Shown: positions 18,501-26,446, counted from the first letter of the stretch. The stretch is 64,000 nt of DNA from Kofleriaceae bacterium (GCA_022842285.1 JALHPV010000004.1:1-64000), one strand, 5' to 3'. Made by a program: numbers and translations. The notes: generated from the letters alone by a model not told the origin.

Positions 18501-18821
18501 GCGCTCGACCCAGCCCCCGCCGTCGGCGTCGGGGCGACGTACATCGTACTTCTGCAAGGCCATCGTGTGCTGCTGCCCGGTGGCGAGCACGCGTTCGAGC
18601 GAGGCCCGCAGGTTCGACACGCCGTCCGCGGAGCCATCGGCCGGGTTATCGGGAAACACGTCGAACAGACCGCGGCCTATGACCTCGTCTCGCTTGATGA
18701 GCGTCGCCCGCGCGTACGCCGTGCTCACGTCGATGATCGTGAGGTCCGGCGCGAGGACCATGTACAGCCCAGGAACGGCCTCGAAGATCGCGCGATAGTC
18801 AGGCGCTGCAGTCACCCCCAC
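15513..18821 (-). CDS. Giant hybrid sensor kinase: PAS(x3)-GAF-HisKA-HATPase-REC-REC
   Basis: About 1102 residues, cytoplasmic. Three PAS/PAC units (~10-150, ~165-290, ~295-410) end in exit motifs such as TAADVTEQ, ISEDITERK and ITRDIREAK. A GAF domain (~430-590) is followed by a coiled coil. The kinase core has H box SMSHELRTPLNAI, NLLANAVKF, DTGIGIAPE and GTGLGLVMV. Two receivers follow: the first with VIDDD, LLDILFESG and a Lys in LQKPVS, the second with VVDDD, ILDLMMPEVSG and LTKGS. The first acceptor region (LLDILFESG) departs from the usual MP turn. No clean start exists: TTG 18845 and GTGs at 18821 and 18815 all lack a ribosome-binding site, and 18821 is used here. It is divergent from the Kelch-like lipoprotein gene. 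Confidence 0.88.
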   Translation of the reverse strand: MGVTAAPDYRAIFEAVPGLYMVLAPDLTIIDVSTAYARATLIKRDEVIGRGLFDVFPDNPADGSADGVSNLRASLERVLATGQQHTMALQKYDVRRPDADGGGWVERWWAPANHPVLDAAGVVTCIVHTAADVTEQVLAKKRSAEQQAELERQRETMRRTNEFLEAVLENIPHMVFVKDAADLAFVRFNRAGEELLGVSRADMLGKDDFAFFPRAEAEFFQAKDRETLRGKVVVDIPEEPIQTQRGPRVLHTKKVVISDASGEPTYLLGISEDITERKAAAEARDRLTAMVDNSEDAIVSRNLEGLITSWNHGAAVLFGFSADEMVGQSFARLLPPDKRNEDAQALARLRTTGVVDPYETCRNHRDGRAIDVSVRVSALRSRAGELVGIFEITRDIREAKRAQVALAEKNREIEIGARIDRIGARVMLALNEQHDGTDPAAEVLRVLADEGGYRPLALYVHDPLGNGLVCAASLSVVRNAEKRFVRMGEGLVGEAAQRLESIFLDGAADAPYSLDTGIGTVAVATLFAVPLVHREQLVGVIAGASAAPLLARERTWLNQVGGQLAIGLHAIRQFQELKDLSRQLDERSRKIEAQNLELAAASRMKSEFLASMSHELRTPLNAIIGFSEVLKDGLVGELKPDQQEYITDVYDSGRHLLALINDILDLSKIEAGKMELDVELVDLQPVVTNALTILKERAAKGNVSITSLVTPGLGPIVADGRKLRQIVYNLLANAVKFTPPGGSVRISVAPRDHEIEIAVIDTGIGIAPEHLGLLFRPFEQIDSGIARRFEGTGLGLVMVKNLAELHGGVVGVESELGKGSRFWVRIPRSRSTDRLAAPTERPVSLHPRPTTVLVIDDDRAALALARRWLESAGFVVDIAETTDDAWNRVLVHRPDVILLDILFESGPTGWEFLERLRATSAVADVPVVIVSILADLQRGLALGASEVLQKPVSGPELIRAVQSIGLLKRPGEAHHILVVDDDPRSVEHVSKRLEQAGAVVTRAYGGRDALGAIERNRFGAMILDLMMPEVSGFDVLRELRAGQIDPELPVIILTSKLLDIAERRQLERMVHAVLTKGSWNEGQFLGVIRAALLSAEARQKRH

Positions 18822-18857
18822 GAGGCGAACAATAAACGCGTACAATCGGGCGTGGGA

Positions 18858-20015
18858 ATGGGTCGAAAACTACTCGGCCTCGTGGCGGCGATGTCGGGTT
18901 GCTATGCACCCACAGCACCATCAGGTGCACCGTGTGGCGACGAGGGCGCGTGCCCGACAGGGCTTCAGTGCATCGGGGACCTCTGCGTGACCGAGGCCCC
19001 CGAGGCTGGCGTTCCCGACGGGGCGGATGCGGAACCACTTCCTGATGCACTTATGGATGCGCTCCTCCCCGATGCGATGGTCGATGCGCCGCCCGTCGAC
19101 GCGAGCTGGGTCGCGGGGCCTGACCTGCCGGTGGGGCGCACGCTCTCCTGCGCGGTCGCCGTCGACGGGTTCGTGTTCTCGATCGCCGGGGTTGCGAGCT
19201 CGGTCAACCAGAACCGGGTGTATCGCTCGGCGATCGCCGGTCGGAGTCTCGAACCTTGGGTCGAGACGACACCGCTCCCGGTGCCGACGCGCTGGCACAG
19301 CTGCGCCGTGCACGCCGCCACGCATTCGATCTTCGTCGTCGGGGGCAGCACGGTGCAGAACGACACCACGGGGGCCGTGTTCCGCGGGGCCGTGTCGAGC
19401 AGCGGAGACGTGACCTGGACCGTGCAGCCCGACCTGCCCGCGCCGCGCCGCGGCGCCAGCGCGGTCGTCGTCGGCGACAGCCTCTTCGTCCTCGGCGGCG
19501 AAGAAGCCGACGGCTTCGCGCTCCGTCGCACCATCTACGCCGCGCTCGTGCAGGGCTCGGGCAACCTTGCCCCCTTCACGACCTCGCCGTCTCTCCCGAG
19601 CGACGACTACATGATGGGCGTCGCCGCGAGCGGCTCGCGCATCTTCGTGACCGGCGGCTTCACGGGCGCGACCGCCGTCCGCTCGGCTTCTGCCGTCGGC
19701 CTCGTGGTCTCGGGCTTCGCGAACCAGACCCCGCTCGTCGAGCGGCGCGAGCGTCATGCCGCAAGCGTGATCGCGGGCTGGCTCTACGTCACGGGCGGCG
19801 AGCCGATCTTCAACGGCCAGAACCTCGTCACGACGCAGCGCGCGCCCCTCGACATCAACGGCTCGGTGGGCATGTGGGAGCCGCAGCCCGACCTCCCCGA
19901 GCCCATCGCGTATGTCGCGAGCGCCACGACCGCGGAATTGATGTACGTCGTGGGCGGTTCGGCTGACAACGGCGTGACCAACTCCGTCTACATCTTCATC
20001 CCGGAGTCTCCGTGA
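18858..20015 (+). CDS. Lipoprotein with Kelch-type beta-propeller repeats
   Basis: 385 residues from ATG 18858 (GTGGGA just upstream), which opens the lipoprotein signal MGRKLLGLVAAMSGC. A short Cys-rich segment (CGDEGACPTGLQC, LCV) and an Asp/Ala/Pro-rich linker (PDALMDALLPDAMVDAP) precede a propeller domain. At least five Kelch-like units are visible by their GG-containing strands: FVVGGS, FVLGGEEA, FVTGGFTG, YVTGGEP and YVVGGSA, each following an Arg-rich HSCAVHA- or ASAVVV-like strand. It is likely a surface lipoprotein for binding proteins or sugars. Its stop overlaps the next gene's GTG start by 4 bases, so it is translationally coupled to the TlpA-like protein. Confidence 0.8.
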   Translation: MGRKLLGLVAAMSGCYAPTAPSGAPCGDEGACPTGLQCIGDLCVTEAPEAGVPDGADAEPLPDALMDALLPDAMVDAPPVDASWVAGPDLPVGRTLSCAVAVDGFVFSIAGVASSVNQNRVYRSAIAGRSLEPWVETTPLPVPTRWHSCAVHAATHSIFVVGGSTVQNDTTGAVFRGAVSSSGDVTWTVQPDLPAPRRGASAVVVGDSLFVLGGEEADGFALRRTIYAALVQGSGNLAPFTTSPSLPSDDYMMGVAASGSRIFVTGGFTGATAVRSASAVGLVVSGFANQTPLVERRERHAASVIAGWLYVTGGEPIFNGQNLVTTQRAPLDINGSVGMWEPQPDLPEPIAYVASATTAELMYVVGGSADNGVTNSVYIFIPESP

Positions 20016-20584
20016 GAGCCGCCCTGCTGCTCGTGATCGCAGCCGCATGCGGCACCTCGGCGCCGAAGCACACATCGGTGGAGGCCGCGGGCGCGGCGGC
20101 GCTCGTCGGCACCACCCCGCCCGCCTGGCGCGCCGAACGCTGGATGAACTCGGAGCCCCTCGAGCTCGCCGCGCTGCGGGGCAAGGTGGTGCTCGTACGA
20201 TGGTGGACGGCCGGCTGTCCGTTCTGCTCGACGACCGCACCAGCGCTCCGCACCTTCGCGGAGAACTACGGCGCCCGCGGCCTCACCGTGATCGGCATGT
20301 ATCACCACAAGGAAGCCACCGCGTTCGATCCGGCGGTCTACGAGGCAACGGCGAAGCAGTATGGCTTCACGTTCCCCGTCGCGTTCGACCCCGACTGGGG
20401 GACCCTCGAGAGCTGGCTCAAGGACAAGGACGGCAAGGAAGTGACGACCGGTTGGACCAGCATCACGTTCTTGCTCGACAAGCAGGGCGTCATCCGCCAC
20501 GTCCATCCCGGCGGCTCGTACACGAAGGGCCAGCCTGGCTACGCGGCCATGACGGCGTCGATCGAGCGCCTGCTCGCCGAGTAG
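20012..20584 (+). CDS. TlpA/ResA-like thioredoxin-fold lipoprotein
   Basis: 190 residues from GTG 20012, which overlaps the previous stop (GTGA). The signal MRAALLLVIAAAC ends in a lipobox. The redoxin fold is clear: GKVVLVRWWTAGCPFC carries the CxxC active site (CPFC), followed by a strand GLTVIGMYHHKEA, FPVAFDPDW, and the cis-Pro region replaced by TSITFLLDKQGV. It would reduce or exchange disulfides in the periplasm. Several neighbouring lipoproteins are Cys-rich, so they are possible substrates, but that is inference. Loss of the usual cis-proline at the TSITF position would be unusual for this family and deserves an alignment. Confidence 0.85.
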   Translation: MRAALLLVIAAACGTSAPKHTSVEAAGAAALVGTTPPAWRAERWMNSEPLELAALRGKVVLVRWWTAGCPFCSTTAPALRTFAENYGARGLTVIGMYHHKEATAFDPAVYEATAKQYGFTFPVAFDPDWGTLESWLKDKDGKEVTTGWTSITFLLDKQGVIRHVHPGGSYTKGQPGYAAMTASIERLLAE

Positions 20585-20693
20585 CCGCGTGCGCGAGCGC
20601 CCGGCGACGCGCAGAAGCACTCGCGGACCGCGCGTATGTGCCTGCGAGATCGTAGGATCGGGCGGCCCTGCCTTTGCAGCCCCGGTGTCAGCC

Positions 20694-21158
20694 ATGAAGC
20701 TTCCTTTCCTCCGCGCCGCCGCCCTCACGACCCTCATCGGACTCGGGACCAGCCAGCTCGGCTGCGGGTACATCCTGTATCCCGAGCGTCGCGGAAACCG
20801 CGGCGGCAGCATCGACGGCGGCACGCTGGTGATGGACTGCCTCTGGCTCCTCGCCGGCATCCTCCCCGGCGTCATCTTCCTGATCGTCGACTTCACCAGC
20901 GGCGCGATGTACGTCGGCGGCTCGGGCTCGATCCGGATCTCCGACGCGGGCGTCATCGATGTCCCGCTGACCGAGGCAGCGATGGCGAAGTCAGTCACCG
21001 TGCGCGTGCTCGACGCCAACGGCCGCATCGTCGACGAGGCGACGCCGGTCCCGGGTGCATCCTCCGTCGAGCTCTCCCTCGCGAACGCGCCCCGCAAGGA
21101 CCTCTCGCTCCAGGTCCTGGAGGGCGACACGCTCCTCCAGTCGATGCGCCTCCTCTAG
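20694..21158 (+). CDS. Small lipoprotein with a hydrophobic helix, unknown function
   Basis: 154 residues from ATG 20694; an in-frame upstream start at 20589 would add 35 residues without domain character. The signal peptide contains LGTSQLGCGYIL, where LGC is the lipobox. A Gly/Arg-rich stretch (RRGNRGGSIDGGT) is followed by a membrane helix (LWLLAGILPGVIFLIVDF), then a beta-rich tail (VTVRVLDANGRIVDEATP). The pattern PERRG..G followed by a hydrophobic helix recurs in gammaproteobacterial envelope lipoproteins that I recall only loosely. It stands about 110 bases downstream of the TlpA-like gene on the same strand. Confidence 0.6.
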   Translation: MKLPFLRAAALTTLIGLGTSQLGCGYILYPERRGNRGGSIDGGTLVMDCLWLLAGILPGVIFLIVDFTSGAMYVGGSGSIRISDAGVIDVPLTEAAMAKSVTVRVLDANGRIVDEATPVPGASSVELSLANAPRKDLSLQVLEGDTLLQSMRLL

Positions 21159-21263
21159 GCAAGCTCGCGAGCCCGGCCGCGCACAGGCTGGACACGCGGG
21201 TTCCGGCGCGGTTGCGCCCAACGTTTTCTGTCACGCGGGCCAAGCTCGCGCGTCGTTCCCGGC

Positions 21264-21656
21264 ATGTCCAAGTTTCGCGCGCGCCGGCAGTGGATCCCGT
21301 TCGTGAGCGGGTTCGGTCTCATGCTCGTCACCCTGGGCTTCGCGTTCGGAGCCGCGCGGGCCGAGCCGCCGCTCTCCGACGACGAGCTCCTGACCCACGA
21401 GCTCGGCCAGGTCCGCCAGGCGCGCCGGATCCGGATCGCGGAGCTGTTCGTCACCGAATCGCCCTGCCACTTGCTCCCGGCCCGCGAGCTGACCCAGCTC
21501 CTCGTGTTGGATGGCCAGTTCGACGCCGCCCGCGGCTTCGGCGATGGCTTCGAGGCCCGGTGTGGCGCCGACCCGATCGTTCACAAGTGGGGCCACGCCC
21601 CGCGGCCGACGCCACGGCCTCGAGACATTGCCCCCGAATCGCGCGATCGTCGGTGA
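21264..21656 (+). CDS. Secreted hypothetical protein
   Basis: 130 residues. The N-terminus (FRARRQWIPFVSGFGLMLVTLG, interrupted here) has a basic patch then a hydrophobic core and a likely cleavage site at AARAEP, so it should be exported. The mature part is helical and Arg-rich, with two cysteines (PCH and RCG) and a Pro/Arg-rich tail. No family recognised. It ends two bases before the GTG of the Hint-domain lipoprotein, so these two genes are almost certainly co-expressed. The coding call is moderate because the frame is Arg/Pro-rich at its end. Confidence 0.5.
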   Translation: MSKFRARRQWIPFVSGFGLMLVTLGFAFGAARAEPPLSDDELLTHELGQVRQARRIRIAELFVTESPCHLLPARELTQLLVLDGQFDAARGFGDGFEARCGADPIVHKWGHAPRPTPRPRDIAPESRDRR

Positions 21657-21657
21657 C

Positions 21658-22299
21658 GTGAAAGCTCTCCTGACGCTTGCCCTCTCGATCGTCGCCGGGT
21701 GTGGTCCCAAGCCCGCGCCGCCACCGCCCGCCACGACGGTGCTACCGACCGACGCCCGCTGCCCCGACCTGGCGCCATCACCGACCGCGGTGTGTCTTCA
21801 GGATTGCGGACCGCCCGTCGAACGCGAGGGCGATCCAGAGCCACCCTATCGGTGGGCGACGGAAGAGGACGTCGCGAGGCGCGAGCAGTACGGCTGTCCG
21901 CGGTGCCTCGATGCGACCGTGCAAATCGCGACCCCCGAGGGCGAACGCGCGATCGCCTCGCTCGCCATCGGAGATCTCGTCTACACCGAGGATGCGGCCG
22001 GGCAGCGCGTGGTCGCCCCCATCCTGCGGGTGAATCGCGTGGGCGTCCCCGAGACCCATCGGGTCGTCGCGGTGACGCTCCAGGATGGCCGGACGGTCCG
22101 CGTATCCGCGCAGCACCCGCTCGCCACCGGTGGCGTCGTCGCCGATCTCGTCGTCGGATCCCGGCTCTCCGGGAGCGTGGTCACGGGCACGGAGCTCGTT
22201 CGTCCCACCGGGGCCGCGACATGGGACATCCTGCCGGCCGGCGCGACGGGCCACTACTGGGCGAACGGGGTCGTGCTCGGATCGACGCTCCGGCCGTAG
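21658..22299 (+). CDS. Hint-domain (hedgehog/intein-like) lipoprotein
   Basis: 213 residues from GTG 21658, which begins the signal VKALLTLALSIVAGC (lipobox VAGC). After a Pro/Cys-containing linker the protein shows a Hint-like domain: Cys83 in RCLDATVQIATPEGE marks the usual first residue, followed by IASLAIGDLVYT, strands of VVAPILRVNRV, HRVVAVTLQDGRTV, and the SAQHPL block with its histidine. The end, TWDILPAGATGHYWANG then VLGSTL, matches the closing strands of bacterial Hint domains. Hint domains catalyse N-S acyl shift at the first Cys and so self-splicing or self-cleavage. Here there is no flanking extein, so cleavage or structural use is open. The gene follows a secreted protein gene by one base. 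Confidence 0.75.
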   Translation: MKALLTLALSIVAGCGPKPAPPPPATTVLPTDARCPDLAPSPTAVCLQDCGPPVEREGDPEPPYRWATEEDVARREQYGCPRCLDATVQIATPEGERAIASLAIGDLVYTEDAAGQRVVAPILRVNRVGVPETHRVVAVTLQDGRTVRVSAQHPLATGGVVADLVVGSRLSGSVVTGTELVRPTGAATWDILPAGATGHYWANGVVLGSTLRP

Positions 22300-22404
22300 G
22301 CGGTCGAGGCCGAGCGATCCCCCCGCGTGATGGCGGGACGGCGTGGCCGCCTCGCGTCGCCCGCGAGGGGGAGTCCACCCCGAGAACGGGGTCGACTGTT
22401 CTGT

Positions 22405-22480
22405 TGGTGCCCAGAGACGGAGTTGAACCGCCGACACGGGGATTTTCAGTCCCCTGCTCTACCAACTGAGCTATCTGGGC
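22405..22480 (-). tRNA. tRNA-Phe (anticodon GAA)
   Basis: Read on the minus strand, this 76-base sequence folds into a standard cloverleaf. The acceptor arms GCCCAGA and TCTGGGC pair perfectly, followed by an encoded ACCA tail. The D loop TAGCTCAGTTGGTAGAGC and T loop GGTTCAACTCC are canonical. The anticodon stem GGGGA/TCCCC encloses the loop CTGAAAA with anticodon GAA (complement at 22445-22447). It lies between the Hint lipoprotein and the Ser/Thr kinase, both of which are on the opposite strand. Confidence 0.97.
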
Positions 22481-22551
22481 TCGTTGGGCTGGAGAGACTA
22501 CATAGCCACCAGGCAGCTGGCAAGACGCCATGGCAGAATGGGTCGCAACTC

Positions 22552-24690
22552 ATGGCCAGGGACGGCACCGACCCGGTTGCGGCGATGGACGCCGCGGTCG
22601 CCGCTCTCGATGGCGAGAGCGACGGCACGGACCTGCTCGGGCAAGTCATCGATGGCCGGTACCAGCTGGATTCGCTGCTCGGCCGGGGTGGGATGGGGCT
22701 CGTCTTTCGCGCAGAGCACGTGGGGTTACGCCGCCAGGTAGCGGTCAAGATCCTCCATCCGTCGTTGCTCGCGTCCTCCGACGTTCGCAACCGGTTCGAG
22801 CGCGAGGGCTACGCCGTCGGGCGCATCAAGCATCCAAACTGTGTCGAGGTCTACGACCGCGGCAAGCTGCCGGACGGCTCGCTGTACCTGGCGATGGAGC
22901 TCCTCGAAGGGCGCTCGCTCGCGGAGATCCTCGAGCAGGAGGGGCAGCTCGCGCCGGGTCGTGCGCTGCACATCCTCGCCCACATCCTCCGCGGCCTCTC
23001 GCACGTGCACGAGGCGGGGCTGATCCACCGCGACATCAAGCCCGAGAACATCTATCTGATCCGGCAAGGCTCCGACGAGGACTTCGCGAAGATCCTCGAC
23101 TTCGGCATCGCGAAGCCGATGGAGAAGACGTCGCTCGACGACGGCGTGAAGCTGACGCAGGCGGGCATGGCGTTCGGGACGCCGATCTACATGGCGCCCG
23201 AGCAAGCCCTGGGCAATCCGCTCGACGGACGCGCGGATCTCTATGCGGCCGCGGTCCTCGCGTACGAGATGCTGGCCGGGCAGCCGCCGTTTTACAGCGA
23301 CGACAAGCTCGAGGTGATGTCGATGCACACCGCGAAGCCCGTGCCGGCGATGCGCACGCGGCTCGTGAAGGGGGGCCGGCCGCCACCGTCCTCCATCGAG
23401 CGCCTCATCACCAAGGGGCTCACGAAGAAGCCGTCGGATCGGTACGCCGATGCCCACGTCTTCCTCGCCGCCGTCGAGAAGGCCCTGAAGACGCCGGACG
23501 GCGGCGTGACGGACGTGCAGTTCGACCGGGTCGATACGACGGGGAGCCAGCCGCTGGTATCCGACGACGGGAAGGTCGCGCTGTCGGGCGAGGTCGCGGC
23601 CGACGACATCTCGAACGCGATCGATGACGTGCTGTCGTCTCCCGCGGTGCCGATCCCGGCCATCCCGCCGCCGCGCCATCCGACGCGCCCCGCGCCGACC
23701 GCCATGCCCGCGACGCCGCCCCGGGGCCTCGCCGGGCAGCTCCATGCGCAGCCCCCGTTGCCGCCCCCCGGCAGCGTCAGCGGCATCGGCATCGGCCTGC
23801 CGCATACCGGGCCGCAAGGTGAGCCGATCTTCGGGCTGACCCCGGAGCAACGCCTGGGGATGGTGCCGCCCCTGTCGACCATTCCTCCCAGCGGGCCCGA
23901 CATGAGCATCGCGAGCCGGCTCGAACCCGAGCCGCCGCGGGTGACGTTGAAGAAGCGGTGGCCGCTGTACGTCGCGATCGCCATGGTGGCCGTCGGCCTC
24001 GGCGTGGGCGTCGCGGTGTTCACGGCCGGTGGCGGCGACGAGCCCGCGGCCGGGTCACCGGTCGCCCAGGCCGCGGCGCTGCTGAAGGAAGGCAAACCCA
24101 ACCAGGCTCTCGCGCTGCTCGTGGAGCATCAGGACGAGCTTGGCGAGGATCCCCAGGGACAGCTCGTGCTCGGGCATGCCTACGCGATCAAGAACGAGCC
24201 CGAACCGGCGATCGCGGCGTACACGCAGGCGATCGCGCTCGATGCGAGCCTCGAGGGCAACGAGCAGCTGCGCCGCTCGCTGTTCGCGATGACGACGAGC
24301 AAGAAGCTCGATGTCACCACGGCCGCCTACGACCTCTGGGCGCGCACGACCGACCCCGAGGCTCGCACCAGCCTCGCGACACTCGCCGTCGATCGCGACA
24401 GCAAGCGCCGCAAGATCGCGCGCACCATCATCGAGAAGTATCAGCTCGACGTGAAGGTCGACATGGTGGTCGCGAACAGCCTCGACCTCGAGCAAGGCGC
24501 GACGTGCAACGACCGCAAGCAGGCCGTCTCGCGCCTGCGCTCGCTCGACGATCCGCGCGCGATTCCCGCGCTCGAGCGTGCCGTCGTGCGCAAGGGCAAG
24601 ACCGGGACGAAGCAGTCGATCAACGAGTGCCTGCTCGACGATGCACGCGCCGCGATCGGCTTCCTCAAGGGCCGTCCCCCGAAGCCGTAG
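22552..24690 (+). CDS. Membrane Ser/Thr protein kinase (Pkn family) with TPR-like C-terminus
   Basis: 712 residues from ATG 22552; the longer frame back to 22327 would read through the tRNA. The Hanks-type kinase (~30-300) has the P-loop GRGGMGLVF, Lys in VAVKILHP, Glu in FEREGYAV, the catalytic loop HRDIKPENI, DFGIAKP, and the APE motif in YMAPEQALG. A Pro-rich juxtamembrane linker (~390-460) leads to one membrane helix (LYVAIAMVAVGLGVGVAVF), then an outside or periplasmic helical region with repeats of the type QALALLVEHQ and GHAYAIKNEPEPAIAAYTQA, consistent with TPR units. It probably senses envelope signals and phosphorylates cytoplasmic targets such as FHA proteins. The next gene starts directly at its stop. 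Confidence 0.93.
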   Translation: MARDGTDPVAAMDAAVAALDGESDGTDLLGQVIDGRYQLDSLLGRGGMGLVFRAEHVGLRRQVAVKILHPSLLASSDVRNRFEREGYAVGRIKHPNCVEVYDRGKLPDGSLYLAMELLEGRSLAEILEQEGQLAPGRALHILAHILRGLSHVHEAGLIHRDIKPENIYLIRQGSDEDFAKILDFGIAKPMEKTSLDDGVKLTQAGMAFGTPIYMAPEQALGNPLDGRADLYAAAVLAYEMLAGQPPFYSDDKLEVMSMHTAKPVPAMRTRLVKGGRPPPSSIERLITKGLTKKPSDRYADAHVFLAAVEKALKTPDGGVTDVQFDRVDTTGSQPLVSDDGKVALSGEVAADDISNAIDDVLSSPAVPIPAIPPPRHPTRPAPTAMPATPPRGLAGQLHAQPPLPPPGSVSGIGIGLPHTGPQGEPIFGLTPEQRLGMVPPLSTIPPSGPDMSIASRLEPEPPRVTLKKRWPLYVAIAMVAVGLGVGVAVFTAGGGDEPAAGSPVAQAAALLKEGKPNQALALLVEHQDELGEDPQGQLVLGHAYAIKNEPEPAIAAYTQAIALDASLEGNEQLRRSLFAMTTSKKLDVTTAAYDLWARTTDPEARTSLATLAVDRDSKRRKIARTIIEKYQLDVKVDMVVANSLDLEQGATCNDRKQAVSRLRSLDDPRAIPALERAVVRKGKTGTKQSINECLLDDARAAIGFLKGRPPKP

Positions 24691-25332
24691 ATGCGCGCGT
24701 TCGTCGTGCTCCTGCTCCTCGTGCTGGCGCGTCCCGTGGCGGCCGAGCCGAGCGATCGCACGCTCGTGCTGACGGGCCTGGCGATGGCGCCGGTCGATTA
24801 CCTGCTGGGTGTGGCCATGCACGAGGGCAGCCATGCCGTGGCCGCGAAGCTCGTCGGCGCCGAGGTCATCGACGTGCACCTGTTCCCGCCGGGACGCGAT
24901 CCGAAGGCCGGCAAGTTCCGTTTCGGCTGGACGTACGTGCGAGGCCTCGAGGGCGATCGCGAGCGCGCCTTCTTCTACTCCGCGCCGAAGCTGCTCGACC
25001 TCGCCTTGCTCGGGGGCTTCGCCGCGCTCGTGTACACCGATGCGTGGCCGTCGAATCGGTATGGCCAGCTCGCGTTGACCGTCGCGGCGACGGGGCTGTG
25101 GGTCGACTTCGCGAAGGACGTGCTCGCGTTCTCCAAGCACAACGACGTCACGAAGACGCTGAACCTCTGGTGCATGACGGGCTGGCGCCAGATCCCGGCC
25201 CGCCTCGTGTTCGGCGCCGCCGCCGTGGGACTGGGCTTCATCGTGTGGCGCGGCTACGAGCGCACGTTCGATCGCACGCTCGGGGATGAGGCGAGCGCGC
25301 GCGTCGTGCCGATCTTGTCGTCCAGCTTCTGA
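24691..25332 (+). CDS. Membrane protein with HExxH metalloprotease motif
   Basis: 213 residues starting at the base after the stop of the kinase gene, so the pair is surely one operon. After a signal or first membrane segment (AFVVLLLLVLARPVAAEP) comes the motif AMHEGSHAVAAKLVGAE, matching HExxH zinc metalloproteases of the S2P/M50 type, in which HEGSH sits in or near a membrane helix. Three or four more hydrophobic segments follow (LLDLALLGGFAALVY, LTVAATGLWVDF, VFGAAAVGLGFIVW). The third zinc ligand of M50 (an Asp in a NPxDG-like motif) is not obvious, so either it differs or the protein is a non-classical member. It may process or regulate the kinase; this is inference from the zero-base spacing. 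Confidence 0.65.
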   Translation: MRAFVVLLLLVLARPVAAEPSDRTLVLTGLAMAPVDYLLGVAMHEGSHAVAAKLVGAEVIDVHLFPPGRDPKAGKFRFGWTYVRGLEGDRERAFFYSAPKLLDLALLGGFAALVYTDAWPSNRYGQLALTVAATGLWVDFAKDVLAFSKHNDVTKTLNLWCMTGWRQIPARLVFGAAAVGLGFIVWRGYERTFDRTLGDEASARVVPILSSSF

Positions 25333-25393
25333 TCGGGCCTCGTGATTCTGCGGCGTTGGAGTGGCGGGTGGCTTGCTTATCCAAGCCGCACCT

Positions 25394-26446
25394 ATGTCGA
25401 AGTTCGCTTATGCCATCGGGCTCCTTGGTCTCCTCGGTTGCGGCGGTAGCGGTGGCGGCGCCGGCGGCGATGGTGGCGACGTCCCACCGGCCTTCACCAA
25501 CGGGGTGTCGACGCTGGCGGGTACGGCCGAGGCCGACGACGTGGACGGCACGCGGGGCGAGGCCCGCTTCGCGAACCCGGTCAACGTCGCGTACGGGCCC
25601 GACGGCCTGCTCTACGTCGCCGACTTCGACAATCACAAGATCCGGGCCGTCGAGCCGTCGACAGGCGACACGTACACCGTCGTCGAGCAGGCGGGCTTCA
25701 AGAAGCCGTTCGCGTTGCTGTGGGCCGGGTCCACGCTCTACGTCTCCACCGACGACTCCCCCACCGGTGCGCACTCCGACACGACGGGCACCATCTGGCG
25801 CGTGAACGTCGACGCCGGCACGGCCACGCCGATCGCCGAGCGCATCGGTCGTCCGCGCGGCATGGCGATGCTCCCCGACGGGCGCCTCGCGGTCTCCGAC
25901 TACATGCACCACGTCATCCAGACGGTGGACGTCGCCACCGGGCAGGTCACGCCGCTCGCGGGCGCGTGGGACGACGCGGGGATGGTCGACGGTGGCGGCG
26001 GCGGCGCTCGGTTCTCCACGCCGTACGGCATGGTGCTCCGCGACAACGCGCTCCTCGTCGCCGACTACGACAACGGGCGGATTCGCCAGGTCGCGCTCGA
26101 CGGTACGACCACGACGCTCACCGGTTCGTCTGCGGGATTCGCCGATGGCGACATGGGCGTGGCGCAGTTCAGCCAGCCGCAGGGTGTCGCAGTGGCAACG
26201 GACGGCAGCGTGTTCGTCTCGGATCTCGGTAACTACCGCGTGCGGCGCCTGGTTGGCACGACCGTCGACACCATCGCCGGCAGCGGCGAGGCCGGGTATG
26301 CGGACAGCGACGACCGCCTGGCGGCGCAGCTCTACGGCCTGGAAGGCCTCGCGGTGACGCCGGACGGCGCGATGGTGTACGTCGCTGATGGGGGCCGCGG
26401 GGAGCGAGTTCCCTACAACCGCATCCGCTCCGTGAAGATGCAGTAG
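25394..26446 (+). CDS. NHL-repeat beta-propeller lipoprotein
   Basis: 350 residues from ATG 25394, which opens the signal MSKFAYAIGLLGLLGC with its lipobox; a start 33 bases upstream only adds hydrophilic residues. A Gly-rich linker (GGSGGGAGGDGGD) precedes a propeller made of NHL-type units. Repeated hallmarks are FANPVNVAYGPDGLLYVADFDNHKIR, seen in several copies with variants such as FSTPYGMVLRDNALLVADYDNGRIRQV and FSQPQGVAVATDGSVFVSDLGNYRVR (each quoted only as a pattern). These repeats commonly bind sugars, proteins or heme-like ligands outside the cell. The gene is separate from its neighbours and has no enzymatic motif. Confidence 0.85.
   Translation: MSKFAYAIGLLGLLGCGGSGGGAGGDGGDVPPAFTNGVSTLAGTAEADDVDGTRGEARFANPVNVAYGPDGLLYVADFDNHKIRAVEPSTGDTYTVVEQAGFKKPFALLWAGSTLYVSTDDSPTGAHSDTTGTIWRVNVDAGTATPIAERIGRPRGMAMLPDGRLAVSDYMHHVIQTVDVATGQVTPLAGAWDDAGMVDGGGGGARFSTPYGMVLRDNALLVADYDNGRIRQVALDGTTTTLTGSSAGFADGDMGVAQFSQPQGVAVATDGSVFVSDLGNYRVRRLVGTTVDTIAGSGEAGYADSDDRLAAQLYGLEGLAVTPDGAMVYVADGGRGERVPYNRIRSVKMQ

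Noticed and set aside
18069-18857. Upstream in-frame extension of the Kelch-like lipoprotein
   Set aside because: It overlaps the whole 5' part of the giant kinase gene on the other strand and has no signal; the lipobox fixes the start at 18858.
22327-22551. Upstream extension of the Ser/Thr kinase
   Set aside because: It would translate through the tRNA-Phe; ATG 22552 is followed by the standard N-terminus.
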